Shown here one piece after another: positions 8,085-16,512 of a stretch of 37,749 nt of DNA. Each line of letters starts with the position of its first letter. Positions within the stretch are counted from its first letter, which is position 1. Source of the stretch: an uncultured Clostridia bacterium (GTDB taxonomy: Bacteria; Bacillota; Clostridia; Lachnospirales; Anaerotignaceae); the NCBI GenBank assembly GCA_937901125.1, contig CALCGT010000028.1:1-37749 (forward strand). Direction: 5' to 3'. The notes beneath the pieces are model-generated. The model was not told the DNA's origin. It did not search any database and was given only the letters and a program-made list of their open reading frames with translations. Both the position numbers and the translations under genes were made by a program.

Positions 8085-8951
8085 TCATTTCACTGATACG
8101 ATAATATTTGCGCCTGTGGCATTATCGGTGGTATACCCGAAGGTAAAACCATCCCCTTCGTTGAGGCTGTTGATGATCTTGCCTGCGGCAGATTCGGAAT
8201 CAAACTGAAATGCCTGGATGCTGCCATCGGGCAGAGTTACTTCTACCGTATGGGAATCGGACAGGCCGTTGAACACAGCTGTTATGGTTTCATCAGGTGT
8301 GATTGTGCTGCTGCCATTTTCGTCAGGGGCATCTTCTTTGATCTGTTTCATGGAAGAAACGCTGCAAAGATATAGAGGATTTTTGATTCCTTCAGAGAAG
8401 GTGTTTCGGATCAATGTTACGTCCCATGCGGCGATGAGTTCTTCTGTTTCAGCGCGAGACCACAGCTCCGCCACCAGGGAATAGCCGTCTTCCGTTTCTT
8501 CTACATTGGTCAGACGCATTTCAGATGCGCCAATATCCCCGCGGGAAAGGAAATAAGCATCTTCATCGGGATCATAGGAAACATTACCTTTCATGATAGA
8601 GGGCAGATCCATCAGACCATCGTATGTACTGAACAATGCAATGGCATGTTCTTCCATCACTGTCTTGGGAACCTTCAGCTGATACGTCTTGGGAACTTCT
8701 TCCACCAGTTCATGCTCCAGACCATAGGCCCCTGCGAAGTAGTAGAGGGCAGTCCAGAAGAAATCGGGGTTTTCGGGTTCATATTCCATATCATTTTCCA
8801 GCATACACCTTGCCAGAGCGTCGATGGGGGCTTCCATGGAAGCGACCGCTTCTTTTGCAGAAGGGGTGGGCGTTTCTTCCTCTTTGCCGTTGCAGGCTAC
8901 CAGTCCCAGTGCCATGGTGCAGGCAAGGAAAAGTGCAAGTAGTTTTTTCAT
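8085..8951 (-). CDS. Predicted lipoprotein of unknown function
   Basis: A 288-residue exported protein. The N-terminus is a lipoprotein signal peptide: KK, a hydrophobic core, and a lipobox LVAC with Cys20 as the lipidation site, followed by an acidic, Pro/Thr/Ser-containing linker. The mature part is acidic, with a C-terminal section of short beta-like stretches (HTVEVTLPDGS, then GDGFTFGYTTDNATG). No enzyme motif was recognised. Start 8951 is chosen because AGGAGG lies 8 nt upstream and the signal peptide begins there; a longer in-frame reading toward 9203 would bury the signal peptide. A possible minus-strand promoter (TTCAAA, 17 bp, TATAAA) lies at 9000-9028. It faces away from glmS, with no functional link evident. 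Confidence 0.82.
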   Translation of the reverse strand: MKKLLALFLACTMALGLVACNGKEEETPTPSAKEAVASMEAPIDALARCMLENDMEYEPENPDFFWTALYYFAGAYGLEHELVEEVPKTYQLKVPKTVMEEHAIALFSTYDGLMDLPSIMKGNVSYDPDEDAYFLSRGDIGASEMRLTNVEETEDGYSLVAELWSRAETEELIAAWDVTLIRNTFSEGIKNPLYLCSVSSMKQIKEDAPDENGSSTITPDETITAVFNGLSDSHTVEVTLPDGSIQAFQFDSESAAGKIINSLNEGDGFTFGYTTDNATGANIIVSVK

Positions 8952-9120
8952 TTTATATTCCTCCTTTTCGGTTGCATCCTTTTTTAGATGGATTTCTTCT
9001 TTATAACAGTATAACTTATCTTTTTGAATAATCCATAACAAAAATCTTTCAAAATTATGAAGATTGGGTCTTTTTTCGCGCACAAAGACAATGGCAGACC
9101 GCATAATATGGGAAAAAGGC

Positions 9121-9149
9121 TTTACCGCAGGCGAAAAAAATGCTATAAT
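9121..9149 (+). promoter_or_regulatory. glmS promoter
   Basis: TTTACC (9121-9126) and a consensus TATAAT (9144-9149) are 17 bp apart, giving a leader of about 80 nt before the ribozyme cleavage site. Between 8952 and 9120 only the weak divergent lipoprotein promoter was seen. Confidence 0.7.
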
Positions 9150-9235
9150 CAGTCGATAATGCCTTTCTATGCTCAAAAAGAAAGGCGGCTTCCGATCAGT
9201 CATTTCAAGGGAAAGGAAGGTTTACAGGTCATTTA

Positions 9236-9373
9236 AGCGCCAGAGCCGCAGATCGGGCGGCTGACGAGGCAGGAGTTTATCGAAAATTCGGCGGATGCTC
9301 CTCGCCCTTTCGTTCAGGGACGCAGGCCTTTTTACAAAATGGAGCGGTCAACACTCCTGACAAAAGAAAGGCA
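9236..9373 (+). ncRNA. glmS ribozyme (GlcN6P-responsive self-cleaving riboswitch)
   Basis: The sequence has the hallmark glmS core: AGCGCCAGAGCC at the 5' end, GCTGACGAGG, then TTTATCGAAAATTCGGCGG inside the P2 helix (AGGAG 9271-9275 with CTCCT 9298-9302). P1 is AGCCGC/GCGGCT, P3 is CCCT/AGGG (9305-9319), and P4 is GCCTTT (9326-9331) with AAAGGC (9367-9372) enclosing a GGAG/CTCC hairpin. Cleavage is predicted between A9236 and G9237. In the known family glucosamine-6-phosphate acts as catalytic coenzyme; cleavage leaves a 5'-OH mRNA that is degraded, lowering GlmS. Its place upstream of glmS confirms the assignment. Confidence 0.96.
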
Positions 9374-9601
9374 ACGGACGAATAAAAGGGGGGTGGAATA
9401 TGAGAACCTTTTGGTCTTTCTGCAAAGAAAGACTGCAAAAGCATCGAAAAAGCCGAAGTTTGCACCAGTTGCAAGGAAGAAAGCGCAGGCGTGCCGGAAG
9501 GGACACGGCGAGCAATTCTGACGTAGCAAATGGTGTGAAGTTACGTTTTTATCGACGAAGGTTCTCCTGTGATACTCGCCTAAACATGGAGGTAGAAAAT
9601 T
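9374..9601 (+). other. Long spacer between ribozyme and glmS with a possible leader ORF
   Basis: This is 228 bases of leader. It holds an ORF at 9400-9630: ATG behind a G-rich ribosome-site-like GGGGGGTGG, 76 residues, very basic (for example GRKRRRAGR), overlapping the first 29 bases of glmS in another frame. Its composition is odd and no family was recognised. It could be a translated leader affecting glmS or a chance frame. Confidence 0.25.
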
Positions 9602-11425
9602 ATGTGCGGAATCGTAGGATATATTGGTAACGACCAGGCCATTCCCGTATTGTTGAACGGCCTGTCCAAGCTGGAATACCGTGGGTATGACTCTGCAGGT
9701 ATTTCCGTATATGAAGATGGTATCCGTACCATCAAGGTAAAAGGCAGGCTGGCAGGTCTGACGGAGAAGCTGAAAAAGGAAAAACAGAAATCTTCCCATA
9801 TCGGTATCGGTCACACCCGCTGGGCGACCCATGGGGAACCCAGCGAAACAAACAGCCATCCCCACAACAGCCAAAATGGCAAAATTTCCGTGGTACACAA
9901 TGGTATCATCGAAAACTATCTGGAACTGAAGGAAATGCTGAAAAAAGAAGGCTATATCTTCAAATCTGAAACAGATACCGAAGTGGTAGCCCATCTGTTT
10001 GAATATCTGTATGATGGCGATATGATCTCCACCACAAGAAAGCTGCTGGAAAAGATCCGCGGTGCATATGCTCTGGGTATCATGTGTAGCGACCATCCCG
10101 ATACACTGGTGGCAGTGCGCCAGGGCAGCCCTTTGCTGGTTGGTCTGGGGAAAGGGGAGAACTATATCGCTTCCGATATTCCCGCTCTGCTGGAATATAC
10201 AAGAGACTATTACCTGCTGGATGAGCATGAGATTGCAGTGCTGAAAAACGACGGCGTGAAGCTGTACGCTCTGGACGGCAGTGAGATCAAAAAAGAGATT
10301 TATCATGTGACATGGGATATCGATGCAGCGGAAAAAGGCGGTTATGACTACTTCATGATGAAGGAGATCATGGAACAGCCCGAAGCCCTGAAAAAGACCA
10401 TCCAGCCCCGTATGACAGAAACAGATATCAAGCTGGATGAAATTTCCCTGACAGAAGAAGAGATCAAAAACTGCGGACGCATCCATATTGTAGCCTGCGG
10501 CAGTGCCATGCACGCCGGTATCGTTGGCAGATATGTGATTGAGGAAACATGCCGTATCCCCGTTGAGGTGGATATTGCTTCTGAATTCAGATACAGAAAC
10601 CCTATCCTGAATAAAGGGGAACTTTGCATCATCATCAGCCAGAGCGGTGAAACAGCCGATACACTGGCTGCTCTGAGAGAAGCAAAGAAACAGGACGTAA
10701 AGGTTTTGGCTATTGTAAATGTGGTAGGCAGCTCTATCGCCAGAGAAAGTGATGATGTCATCTACACATGGGCTGGTCCTGAAATTGCTGTTGCCACAAC
10801 AAAAGGCTACACCACACAGATGTCTGTGCTGTATATGATTGCTCTGTATTTTGCAAAGGTGCGGGGCACCATGGCGGAAGATGCTTACAAAGCAGCAGTG
10901 GAAGAACTGCGTACTCTGCCGGAACATACAGCAGAAGTGCTGAAGGTGGATGCAAAAATGGCGGAGATTGCAAAGAGCTATGCCCAGTGTGAAAATGCAT
11001 TCATCATCGGTCGTGGTCTGGACTATGCAGTAGCGATGGAATCTTCCCTGAAGCTGAAGGAAATTTCCTATATCCATAGCGAAGCTTACGCTGCAGGGGA
11101 ATTGAAGCATGGCACCATTTCCCTGATCGAAGAAGGTACTTTGGTCGTTGCCATTGCCACGCAGGAGAGCCTGCTGGAAAAAACAGTCAGCAATGTGAAG
11201 GAAGTCAAAGCCAGAGGTGCCAAGGTGCTTGCCATTGCGGCAGAAGGCTGCACTGCCATTGAAGATGTGGCAGACGAAGTGGTTTATCTGCCTAAGGGGA
11301 ATAACCTGTTCACCAGCTCCTATAATGTGCTGCCTATGCAGTTGTTTGCATATTATATTGCAGTGGAACGAGGCTGTGATGTGGATAAACCCAGAAATCT
11401 GGCAAAATCCGTGACAGTTGAATAA
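9602..11425 (+). CDS. glmS: Glutamine--fructose-6-phosphate aminotransferase (isomerizing)
   Basis: GlmS makes glucosamine-6-phosphate from fructose-6-phosphate and glutamine, the first committed step toward UDP-GlcNAc, peptidoglycan and other amino sugars. The 607-residue protein has an N-terminal glutaminase domain beginning MCGIVGYIG, whose Cys2 becomes the N-terminal nucleophile, with HTRWATHGEPS and the NGIIENY loop. The isomerase half has two SIS domains, with SQSGETADTLAALREAK, then ESSLKLKEISYIHSEA, and ends in the family's DKPRNLAKSVTVE tail. ATG follows GGAGG at the usual distance. The gene stands alone between its ribozyme leader and a strong terminator. Confidence 0.98.
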   Translation: MCGIVGYIGNDQAIPVLLNGLSKLEYRGYDSAGISVYEDGIRTIKVKGRLAGLTEKLKKEKQKSSHIGIGHTRWATHGEPSETNSHPHNSQNGKISVVHNGIIENYLELKEMLKKEGYIFKSETDTEVVAHLFEYLYDGDMISTTRKLLEKIRGAYALGIMCSDHPDTLVAVRQGSPLLVGLGKGENYIASDIPALLEYTRDYYLLDEHEIAVLKNDGVKLYALDGSEIKKEIYHVTWDIDAAEKGGYDYFMMKEIMEQPEALKKTIQPRMTETDIKLDEISLTEEEIKNCGRIHIVACGSAMHAGIVGRYVIEETCRIPVEVDIASEFRYRNPILNKGELCIIISQSGETADTLAALREAKKQDVKVLAIVNVVGSSIARESDDVIYTWAGPEIAVATTKGYTTQMSVLYMIALYFAKVRGTMAEDAYKAAVEELRTLPEHTAEVLKVDAKMAEIAKSYAQCENAFIIGRGLDYAVAMESSLKLKEISYIHSEAYAAGELKHGTISLIEEGTLVVAIATQESLLEKTVSNVKEVKARGAKVLAIAAEGCTAIEDVADEVVYLPKGNNLFTSSYNVLPMQLFAYYIAVERGCDVDKPRNLAKSVTVE

Positions 11426-11442
11426 GAAAGACGGAACAAATC

Positions 11443-11467
11443 AAGAGGGCATTTTGCCCTCTTTTTT
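11443..11467 (+). terminator. Rho-independent terminator of glmS
   Basis: A 9-bp stem AAGAGGGCA / TGCCCTCTT with a TTT loop runs into six T's, 18 bp after the glmS stop. Confidence 0.92.
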
Positions 11468-11506
11468 GCATAGAAATAGACAGAGAGGGACAGGCAGAAA
11501 AAGGAT

Positions 11507-11542
11507 GTTTGTATAGGCTAACAAAAGTTAGCGTAAATGAAC
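11507..11542 (+). promoter_or_regulatory. Putative iron-responsive operator upstream of feoA1
   Basis: A perfect inverted repeat GCTAAC-AAAA-GTTAGC sits at 11517-11532. It can also be read as two neighbouring 6-4-6 sites of the window-wide motif GTTAGY-N4-RCTAAY: GTTTGT-ATAG-GCTAAC (11507-11522) and GTTAGC-GTAA-ATGAAC (11527-11542), each with one strong and one weak half. It ends 8 bp before the -35 box. Confidence 0.6.
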
Positions 11543-11550
11543 TTGTTGCA

Positions 11551-11580
11551 TTGACAGGCAAGAATTAGCCGTGGTATACT
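11551..11580 (+). promoter_or_regulatory. feoA1-feoB1 promoter with internal operator-like site
   Basis: TTGACA (11551-11556) and TATACT (11575-11580) are 18 bp apart. ATTAGC-CGTG-GTATAC (11564-11579), a weaker member of the motif family, covers the spacer and -10. The feoA2 promoter has the closely similar TTAGCTGTGG at the same place. Confidence 0.75.
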
Positions 11581-11653
11581 CATTTTTGGAATCATTTGTG
11601 ATTGAGAAAAACTTTCAGCTTATGCTGAATTTGCTTAGAATAGAGGGATTAGA

Positions 11654-11887
11654 ATGACATTGAATGAACTTCCCATTGGGAAAGAAGCAGTCATTACGAA
11701 GGTTGGTGGCGAAGGGGCTTTGCGCTGCCGTCTCTTGGATATGGGTATTATTCCCAAAACAAAAGTGACGGTAACGAAGGTAGCCCCCATGGGTGATCCT
11801 ATCGAACTGCGTTTGCGGGGATATACCCTGACCATCCGTATCGATGACGCAAAAAATATTGAAGTGAAAGCGGGGGAAGCGGAATGA
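11654..11887 (+). CDS. feoA: Ferrous iron transport protein A
   Basis: A 77-residue SH3-like cytosolic protein that works with FeoB. It shows the FeoA pattern: a short LNELPIGKEAVITKV opening, GEGALRCRLLDMGIIPKTKV and a C-terminal LRLRGYTLTIRIDDAKNIEV. The stop overlaps the feoB1 start by ATGA, so translation is likely coupled. It is the first gene of an operon with feoB1 and a Cys-rich membrane peptide, behind a promoter carrying inverted repeats that suggest iron-dependent repression. FeoA's exact role, often described as supporting the FeoB complex, is family knowledge. Confidence 0.93.
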   Translation: MTLNELPIGKEAVITKVGGEGALRCRLLDMGIIPKTKVTVTKVAPMGDPIELRLRGYTLTIRIDDAKNIEVKAGEAE

Positions 11888-13890
11888 TCTTTGCATTGGC
11901 AGGCAATCAGAACTGCGGGAAAACGACCCTCTTCAATCAACTGACAGGCTCTAATCAGCACGTAGGGAACTTTCCCGGCGTAACTGTAGACCAGAAAGTG
12001 GGGGAAGTGCGTGAGGAAAAGGGCTGTTCCGTGGTGGATCTGCCCGGGATTTATTCTATCCGCCCCTATACCAGCGAGGAAATTGTAACAAGGGACTTTA
12101 TTTTGAATGAAAAGCCTGACGGTATCATCAATATCGTTGATGCGACAAACATTGAAAGAAACCTGTACCTGACCCTGCAGCTCATTGAAATGCACATTCC
12201 CATGGTGCTGGCACTGAACATGATGGACGAGGTACGCAGCAATGGCGGCACCATCGACATCAGCAAAATGAGCGAGGAATTGGGCATCCCCGTTGTTCCC
12301 ATCAGTGCCGTAAAGAACGAAGGGATCGATGAGCTGTTGCAGATAGCTATACGGGTGGCGAGAGGGAAGGAATACCCAAAGGTATACGATTTCTGCCCTT
12401 CCGGCCCTGTTCACCGCTGCATCCATTCCGTATGTCATCAGATCGAAGACCATGCGGAGCGGGCGGGCATTTCCGCTCGTTTTGCAGCCACAAAGCTCAT
12501 CGAGGACGACCCTTCTATTGCGGAAAAGCTGGACTTGAGCCAGAATGAACTGGAATTGGTAGAGCATAGTATCATCCAGATGGAAGAGGAGCACGCTATG
12601 GATAGAAATGCTGCCTTGGCAGACATGCGGTATGACTTTATCGAAAAGGTTTGTAGGGCTACGGTCATCAAGCCTCAGGAAAGCAAGGAACATATCCGCA
12701 GTGTCAAAATCGACAATATCCTGACTGATAAGGTTTTGGCGATTCCCATTTTCATCGGGGTCATGTTTCTGGTATTTTATCTGACCTTTAATGTAATTGG
12801 CTCTTTTTTGAGCGACCTTCTGGCGGCAGGCATCGATGCTATCACGGCCGTGGTGGATCGAGGGCTGGCGGCTTACGGCATCAACCCTGTAGTACATAGC
12901 CTGCTGATTGATGGTGTATTTGCCGGAGTGGGCAGTGTATTGAGTTTCCTGCCCATCATCGTAGTGCTGTTTTTCTTTCTTTCCATTCTGGAAGATACAG
13001 GATATATGGCGAGAATTGCCTTTGTAATGGACAAGTTGCTGCGAAAGATTGGCCTTTCCGGCAGAAGCATCGTGCCCCTCTTGGTGGGCTTTGGCTGCAC
13101 CGTTCCTGCGGTCATGGCAACGAGAACATTATCCTCCGACAGAGACAGACGCATGACCATCATGCTGACACCCTTTATGAGCTGCTCTGCAAAGATTCCC
13201 ATTTATGCGGTATTTGCGGCGGCATTTTTCCCGAAGTATGCGGCACTGGTGATGATTGGGCTGTATGCAGCGGGCATCATCGTGGGTATTATCGTTGCGC
13301 TGCTCATCGGAAAAACGGTATTCCGAGGGAAACCTGTTCCTTTCGTTATGGAACTGCCCAACTATCGTTTCCCCTCTGCAAAAAGCGTACTGCTCCTGAT
13401 GTGGGATAAGGCGAAGGATTTCCTGCAGAGAGCTTTTACCGTTATTTTTGTAGCAACGGTCATCATCTGGTTCCTGCAGAGCTTTGACAGCCGTTTGAAC
13501 GTGGTAACAGATAGTGCGGATAGCCTGCTGGCGATGCTGGGCCATTGGCTGGCACCTATCTTTGTCCCTTTGGGCTTCGATGACTGGCGTATCCCCACAG
13601 CTTTGATTACGGGCTTTTCTGCGAAGGAAGCCGTTGTCAGCACATTGGGTGTTTTGACGGGTACTTCTATGGAAACACTGAGCCCTGCTCTGAGCGGCTT
13701 ATTTACCCCTATTTCTGCTATCAGCTTTCTGGTGTTCACACTGCTGTATACCCCTTGTATGGCGGCAATGGCAGCGGTAAGAAGAGAATTGGGCAGCAAT
13801 GCCTTGGGTTTGGGTGTTGCAGTGCTGCAATGTGTGGTAGCATGGATTGTTGCTTTTGTTGTATATCAGGGATTGAGCCTGATTTTATAA
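11884..13890 (+). CDS. feoB: Ferrous iron transporter B (first copy)
   Basis: A polytopic membrane transporter importing Fe2+, 668 residues. The cytosolic N-terminal G domain has G1 GNQNCGKT (7-14), G3 DLPG (52-55), G4 NMMD (112-115) and SAVKNEGIDEL as the G5 region. The membrane part begins near residue 280 and shows the two inverted Gate motifs, including GYMARIAFVMDKLLRKIGL...GRSIVPLLVGFGCTVPAVMATR and the second around FSAKEAVVSTLG, and ends in hydrophobic segments. It is somewhat short, like other clostridial FeoBs. ATG overlaps feoA1 by 4 bp. A second FeoB lies 600 bp downstream and is clearly divergent in sequence, so this is not a recent duplication. Confidence 0.96.
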   Translation: MIFALAGNQNCGKTTLFNQLTGSNQHVGNFPGVTVDQKVGEVREEKGCSVVDLPGIYSIRPYTSEEIVTRDFILNEKPDGIINIVDATNIERNLYLTLQLIEMHIPMVLALNMMDEVRSNGGTIDISKMSEELGIPVVPISAVKNEGIDELLQIAIRVARGKEYPKVYDFCPSGPVHRCIHSVCHQIEDHAERAGISARFAATKLIEDDPSIAEKLDLSQNELELVEHSIIQMEEEHAMDRNAALADMRYDFIEKVCRATVIKPQESKEHIRSVKIDNILTDKVLAIPIFIGVMFLVFYLTFNVIGSFLSDLLAAGIDAITAVVDRGLAAYGINPVVHSLLIDGVFAGVGSVLSFLPIIVVLFFFLSILEDTGYMARIAFVMDKLLRKIGLSGRSIVPLLVGFGCTVPAVMATRTLSSDRDRRMTIMLTPFMSCSAKIPIYAVFAAAFFPKYAALVMIGLYAAGIIVGIIVALLIGKTVFRGKPVPFVMELPNYRFPSAKSVLLLMWDKAKDFLQRAFTVIFVATVIIWFLQSFDSRLNVVTDSADSLLAMLGHWLAPIFVPLGFDDWRIPTALITGFSAKEAVVSTLGVLTGTSMETLSPALSGLFTPISAISFLVFTLLYTPCMAAMAAVRRELGSNALGLGVAVLQCVVAWIVAFVVYQGLSLIL

Positions 13891-13902
13891 AGAGGTGAGG
13901 AA

Positions 13903-14037
13903 ATGAGTATTTTTGATTATCTCATCCTGGGTGCGGTTTTGGTGGCGTTGATTGCTGCGATTCGCTTTATAAAAAAGAATGGCACAGGCTGTGGTGGCTG
14001 TACCGGTGATTGCAGCAGCTGCAGCAAAAAAAGATAA
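13903..14037 (+). CDS. FeoB-associated Cys-rich membrane protein (first copy)
   Basis: A 44-residue peptide starting at ATG 13903 behind GAGGTGAGG, 12 bp after feoB1. It has a single N-terminal membrane helix (YLILGAVLVALIAAIRF) followed by a Cys-rich tail, GCGGCTGDCSSCSKK, with five cysteines. This matches the small Cys-rich proteins commonly encoded after feoB in Firmicutes. The cysteines may bind iron or another metal at the membrane; this is inferred. A terminator follows at once, closing the operon. Confidence 0.88.
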   Translation: MSIFDYLILGAVLVALIAAIRFIKKNGTGCGGCTGDCSSCSKKR

Positions 14038-14047
14038 ATGAAATTGG

Positions 14048-14076
14048 ACTCCGGAGAATTTCCGGAGTTTTCTTTT
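14048..14076 (+). terminator. Rho-independent terminator of first feo operon
   Basis: An 8-bp perfect stem ACTCCGGA / TCCGGAGT is followed by TTTCTTTTT. Confidence 0.9.
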
Positions 14077-14087
14077 TGAAAAAAAGA

Positions 14088-14141
14088 TTGACACCGAAAG
14101 TTAGCTGTGGTAAACTTCTAGAAGAATTAGCTAAAGCTAAC
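14088..14141 (+). promoter_or_regulatory. feoA2 promoter with two operator-like palindromes
   Basis: TTGACA (14088-14093) and TAAACT (14111-14116) are 17 bp apart. GTTAGC-TGTG-GTAAAC (14100-14115) lies over spacer and -10, and the nearly perfect ATTAGC-TAAA-GCTAAC (14126-14141) lies at and just past the expected start of transcription. A repressor bound to either would block the promoter. Confidence 0.75.
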
Positions 14142-14160
14142 TGAAAGGGAGTGTGTGCGT

Positions 14161-14373
14161 ATGAACTTAACGACTGCAAAAGAAGGAGAAGAATACACAA
14201 TCAGAGGAATTGCAACGGATGATGAAGAGATGGACGCATTCCTTTTTTCTTTGGGATGCTACAGCGGCGAACCCATCACGGTGATCTCTCATCTGAAGGG
14301 CGGCTGTGTCGTTTCTATCAAGGATGGCAGATATACCATCGACAATCTTTTAGCAGAAGCAATCATTGTATAA
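14161..14373 (+). CDS. feoA: FeoA-domain protein (second copy)
   Basis: A 70-residue FeoA-like SH3 protein, distinct from the first copy: LTTAKEGEEYTIRGIATDDE, LFSLGCYSGEPITVI and GGCVVSIKDGRYTIDNLLAE. The middle motif (LGCYSGEPITV) corresponds to the LDMGIIPKTKV region of classical FeoA. ATG 14161 is preferred, with AAAGGGAG about 10 nt upstream; a GTG at 14155 is also possible. It has its own promoter with operator-like repeats and is separated from feoB2 by 117 bp containing a hairpin and another operator-like site. Confidence 0.87.
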   Translation: MNLTTAKEGEEYTIRGIATDDEEMDAFLFSLGCYSGEPITVISHLKGGCVVSIKDGRYTIDNLLAEAIIV

Positions 14374-14429
14374 GTGGTGAATGTTTTCACCACATATATT
14401 TTGCCTTGTAGTTAGTTGATGCTAATAAT
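14374..14429 (+). promoter_or_regulatory. Hairpin and putative regulated promoter between feoA2 and feoB2
   Basis: Directly after the feoA2 stop, GTGGTGAA / TTCACCAC (14374-14393) forms an 8-bp stem with a TGTT loop and an AT-rich tail, a possible weak terminator or mRNA stabiliser. Next, TTGCCT (14401-14406) and AATAAT (14424-14429) are 17 bp apart with the motif GTTAGT-TGAT-GCTAAT (14411-14426) between them, suggesting a second regulated start for feoB2. Confidence 0.55.
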
Positions 14430-14490
14430 GCTTGGTAATAATCATAAGTAGTCAAACGAAGAACGATTATATTTCTAGGAGGAATTCAAA

Positions 14491-16500
14491 ATGAGAATTG
14501 CTTTAACGGGGAACCCAAACAGTGGGAAAACCACCATGTACAACGTACTGACCGGTAGAAACGAACGGGTTGGTAACTGGGCAGGCGTTACGGTAGATAA
14601 AAAAGAAAGCCTGATCAAAAAGAACTTTTATGAGGGGGAAGAACTGATCGCAGTGGATCTGCCCGGTGCCTATTCTATGTCTCCTTTTACATCGGAGGAA
14701 AGCATCACTAGCAGCTATGTGAGAAATGAGAATCCAGATGTCATCATCAATATTGTGGACGCCACAAATCTGAGCCGTTCTCTGTTCTTTACCACACAGC
14801 TTCTGGAGCTGGGCATCCCTGTGGTAGTTGCCCTGAACAAAAGTGATGTGAATGAAAAGAAAAATACACAGATCAATACGGAATTGCTCTCCGCAAAGCT
14901 GGGCTGCCCGGTTATCAAAACAGTTTCCACAATCTCCAGTGATAAAGGCTTGGCAGAATTGGTGAAAACAGCAGCACTTTTGAAGGGAAAAGAACAGAAA
15001 GCACCTTATGATGAGGGAGATATCGACCTGACAAACAAGGAAGCGGTGGAAGCTGCTGACAGAAGCCGATTTACATTCGTAAACGATATCGTAAAAGCTG
15101 TTGAAACAAGAAAAGTACTGACAAAAGAAAAGAACAGTCAAGATAAACTGGATGGCATCCTGACAAACAGATGGCTGGGTATCCCCATCTTTGCAGTCAT
15201 TATGTTCCTGGTATTTGATATTTCCCAATCCTCCGTTGGCCCTATGATTGCAGATGCTCTGGTAGGCTGGATAGAAGGCTTCCAAGAATTTGCGGCAGGC
15301 ATGGCGGAAAATGCCTCTCCTTTCATGCAGGCTTTGCTGGTGGATGGTATCATCGGCGGCGTAGGTGCTGTTGTTGGGTTCCTGCCTTTGGTCATGGTTA
15401 TGTATTTCCTGATTGCGTTGCTGGAAGATTGCGGTTACATGGCTCGTGTTAGTGTTGTACTGGATCCTATTTTCAAGAAAGTTGGTCTGTCCGGGAAATC
15501 CGTGATTCCTTTCGTTATCGGTACAGGCTGTGCCATCCCCGGTGTTATGGCTTCCAGAACCATCCGAAACGAAAGAGAACGCAGAGTAACAGCAATGCTG
15601 ACACCCTTTATGCCCTGTGGTGCGAAATTGCCTGTCATTGCTTTATTTGCAGGGGTATTTTTTGCAGATGCTTCCTGGGTGGGCACACTGATGTATTTCG
15701 TAGGCATCGTGCTGATCTTCTTTGGGGCGCTGCTGGTAAATAAGATCGCAGGGCACAAGGTAAGAAAGTCCTTCTTTATTATGGAATTGCCTGAATATAA
15801 AATGCCTAGCCTGAAGAGAGCCTTCCTGTCCATGTGCTCCCGTGGGAAAGCCTATATCGTCAAAGCCGGCACCATCATTCTGGTATGCAATACAGTTGTA
15901 CAAATCATGCAGACTTTCAACTGGCAACTGCAGGTGGTAGAAGAAGGCATGGCACACACTTCTATTTTAGCGACTATCGCTTCTCCCTTTGCGATTTTGA
16001 TGATTCCTTTGGGCTTTGGCGTATGGCAGTTGGCAGCAGCTTCTATTACCGGTTTTATCGCAAAAGAAAACGTAGTTGGTACATTGGCGGTTGTGTATGG
16101 TATCTCTAATTTTATCGATACAGAAGAACTGGCTCTGATGGGTGGTGCCGGTGAAGTTGCAGCAGTGATGGGCTTGACAAAAGCCGCTGCGTTGGCGTAT
16201 CTGATGTTCAACCTGTATACCCCTCCCTGCTTTGCAGCCATGGGTGCCATGAATGCAGAGATCAAAGATAAGAAATGGCTGGCAGGCGGCATTGCTTTGC
16301 AGTTCGCAACAGGCTTTACGGTAGCATTTTTTGTATACCAGATAGGCACATTGCTGACAGAAGGAACTTTAGGGACAGGTTTCGTTCCCGGCTTGGTCGC
16401 AGTGGCAGTGATCGTGGCAATCATCGTTGGTCTGATTCGGAAAGCAAACAGAAACATCGCAGCGGAATATGGGCTGCATGGCACAGCAAAAAGTGTATAA
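14491..16500 (+). CDS. feoB: Ferrous iron transporter B (second copy)
   Basis: A second Fe2+ importer, 669 residues, starting after AGGAGG. G domain: G1 GNPNSGKT (7-14), G3 DLPG (56-59), G4 NKSD (116-119). The membrane domain starts near residue 225, with Gate motifs around CGYMARVSVVLDPIFKKVGL...GKSVIPFVIGTGCAIPGVMASR and ITGFIAKENVVGTLAVVYG, and ends with hydrophobic segments and a short polar tail. Compared with FeoB1 it has a GNW in place of GNF in the switch region and a different linker. It is followed by its own Cys-rich peptide. It may differ from FeoB1 in affinity or metal preference; nothing here decides that. Confidence 0.95.
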   Translation: MRIALTGNPNSGKTTMYNVLTGRNERVGNWAGVTVDKKESLIKKNFYEGEELIAVDLPGAYSMSPFTSEESITSSYVRNENPDVIINIVDATNLSRSLFFTTQLLELGIPVVVALNKSDVNEKKNTQINTELLSAKLGCPVIKTVSTISSDKGLAELVKTAALLKGKEQKAPYDEGDIDLTNKEAVEAADRSRFTFVNDIVKAVETRKVLTKEKNSQDKLDGILTNRWLGIPIFAVIMFLVFDISQSSVGPMIADALVGWIEGFQEFAAGMAENASPFMQALLVDGIIGGVGAVVGFLPLVMVMYFLIALLEDCGYMARVSVVLDPIFKKVGLSGKSVIPFVIGTGCAIPGVMASRTIRNERERRVTAMLTPFMPCGAKLPVIALFAGVFFADASWVGTLMYFVGIVLIFFGALLVNKIAGHKVRKSFFIMELPEYKMPSLKRAFLSMCSRGKAYIVKAGTIILVCNTVVQIMQTFNWQLQVVEEGMAHTSILATIASPFAILMIPLGFGVWQLAAASITGFIAKENVVGTLAVVYGISNFIDTEELALMGGAGEVAAVMGLTKAAALAYLMFNLYTPPCFAAMGAMNAEIKDKKWLAGGIALQFATGFTVAFFVYQIGTLLTEGTLGTGFVPGLVAVAVIVAIIVGLIRKANRNIAAEYGLHGTAKSV

Positions 16501-16512
16501 GGAGTTTTCAGC

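Noticed and set aside
8952..9203. N-terminal extension of the minus-strand lipoprotein
   Set aside because: The strong ribosome site and the lipoprotein signal peptide place the start at 8951; the extension would bury the signal.
9332..11110. A 592-residue minus-strand open frame opposite glmS
   Set aside because: The composition is typical of the reverse of a biased gene (Cys/His/Phe-rich) with no family motif; glmS on the plus strand is certain.
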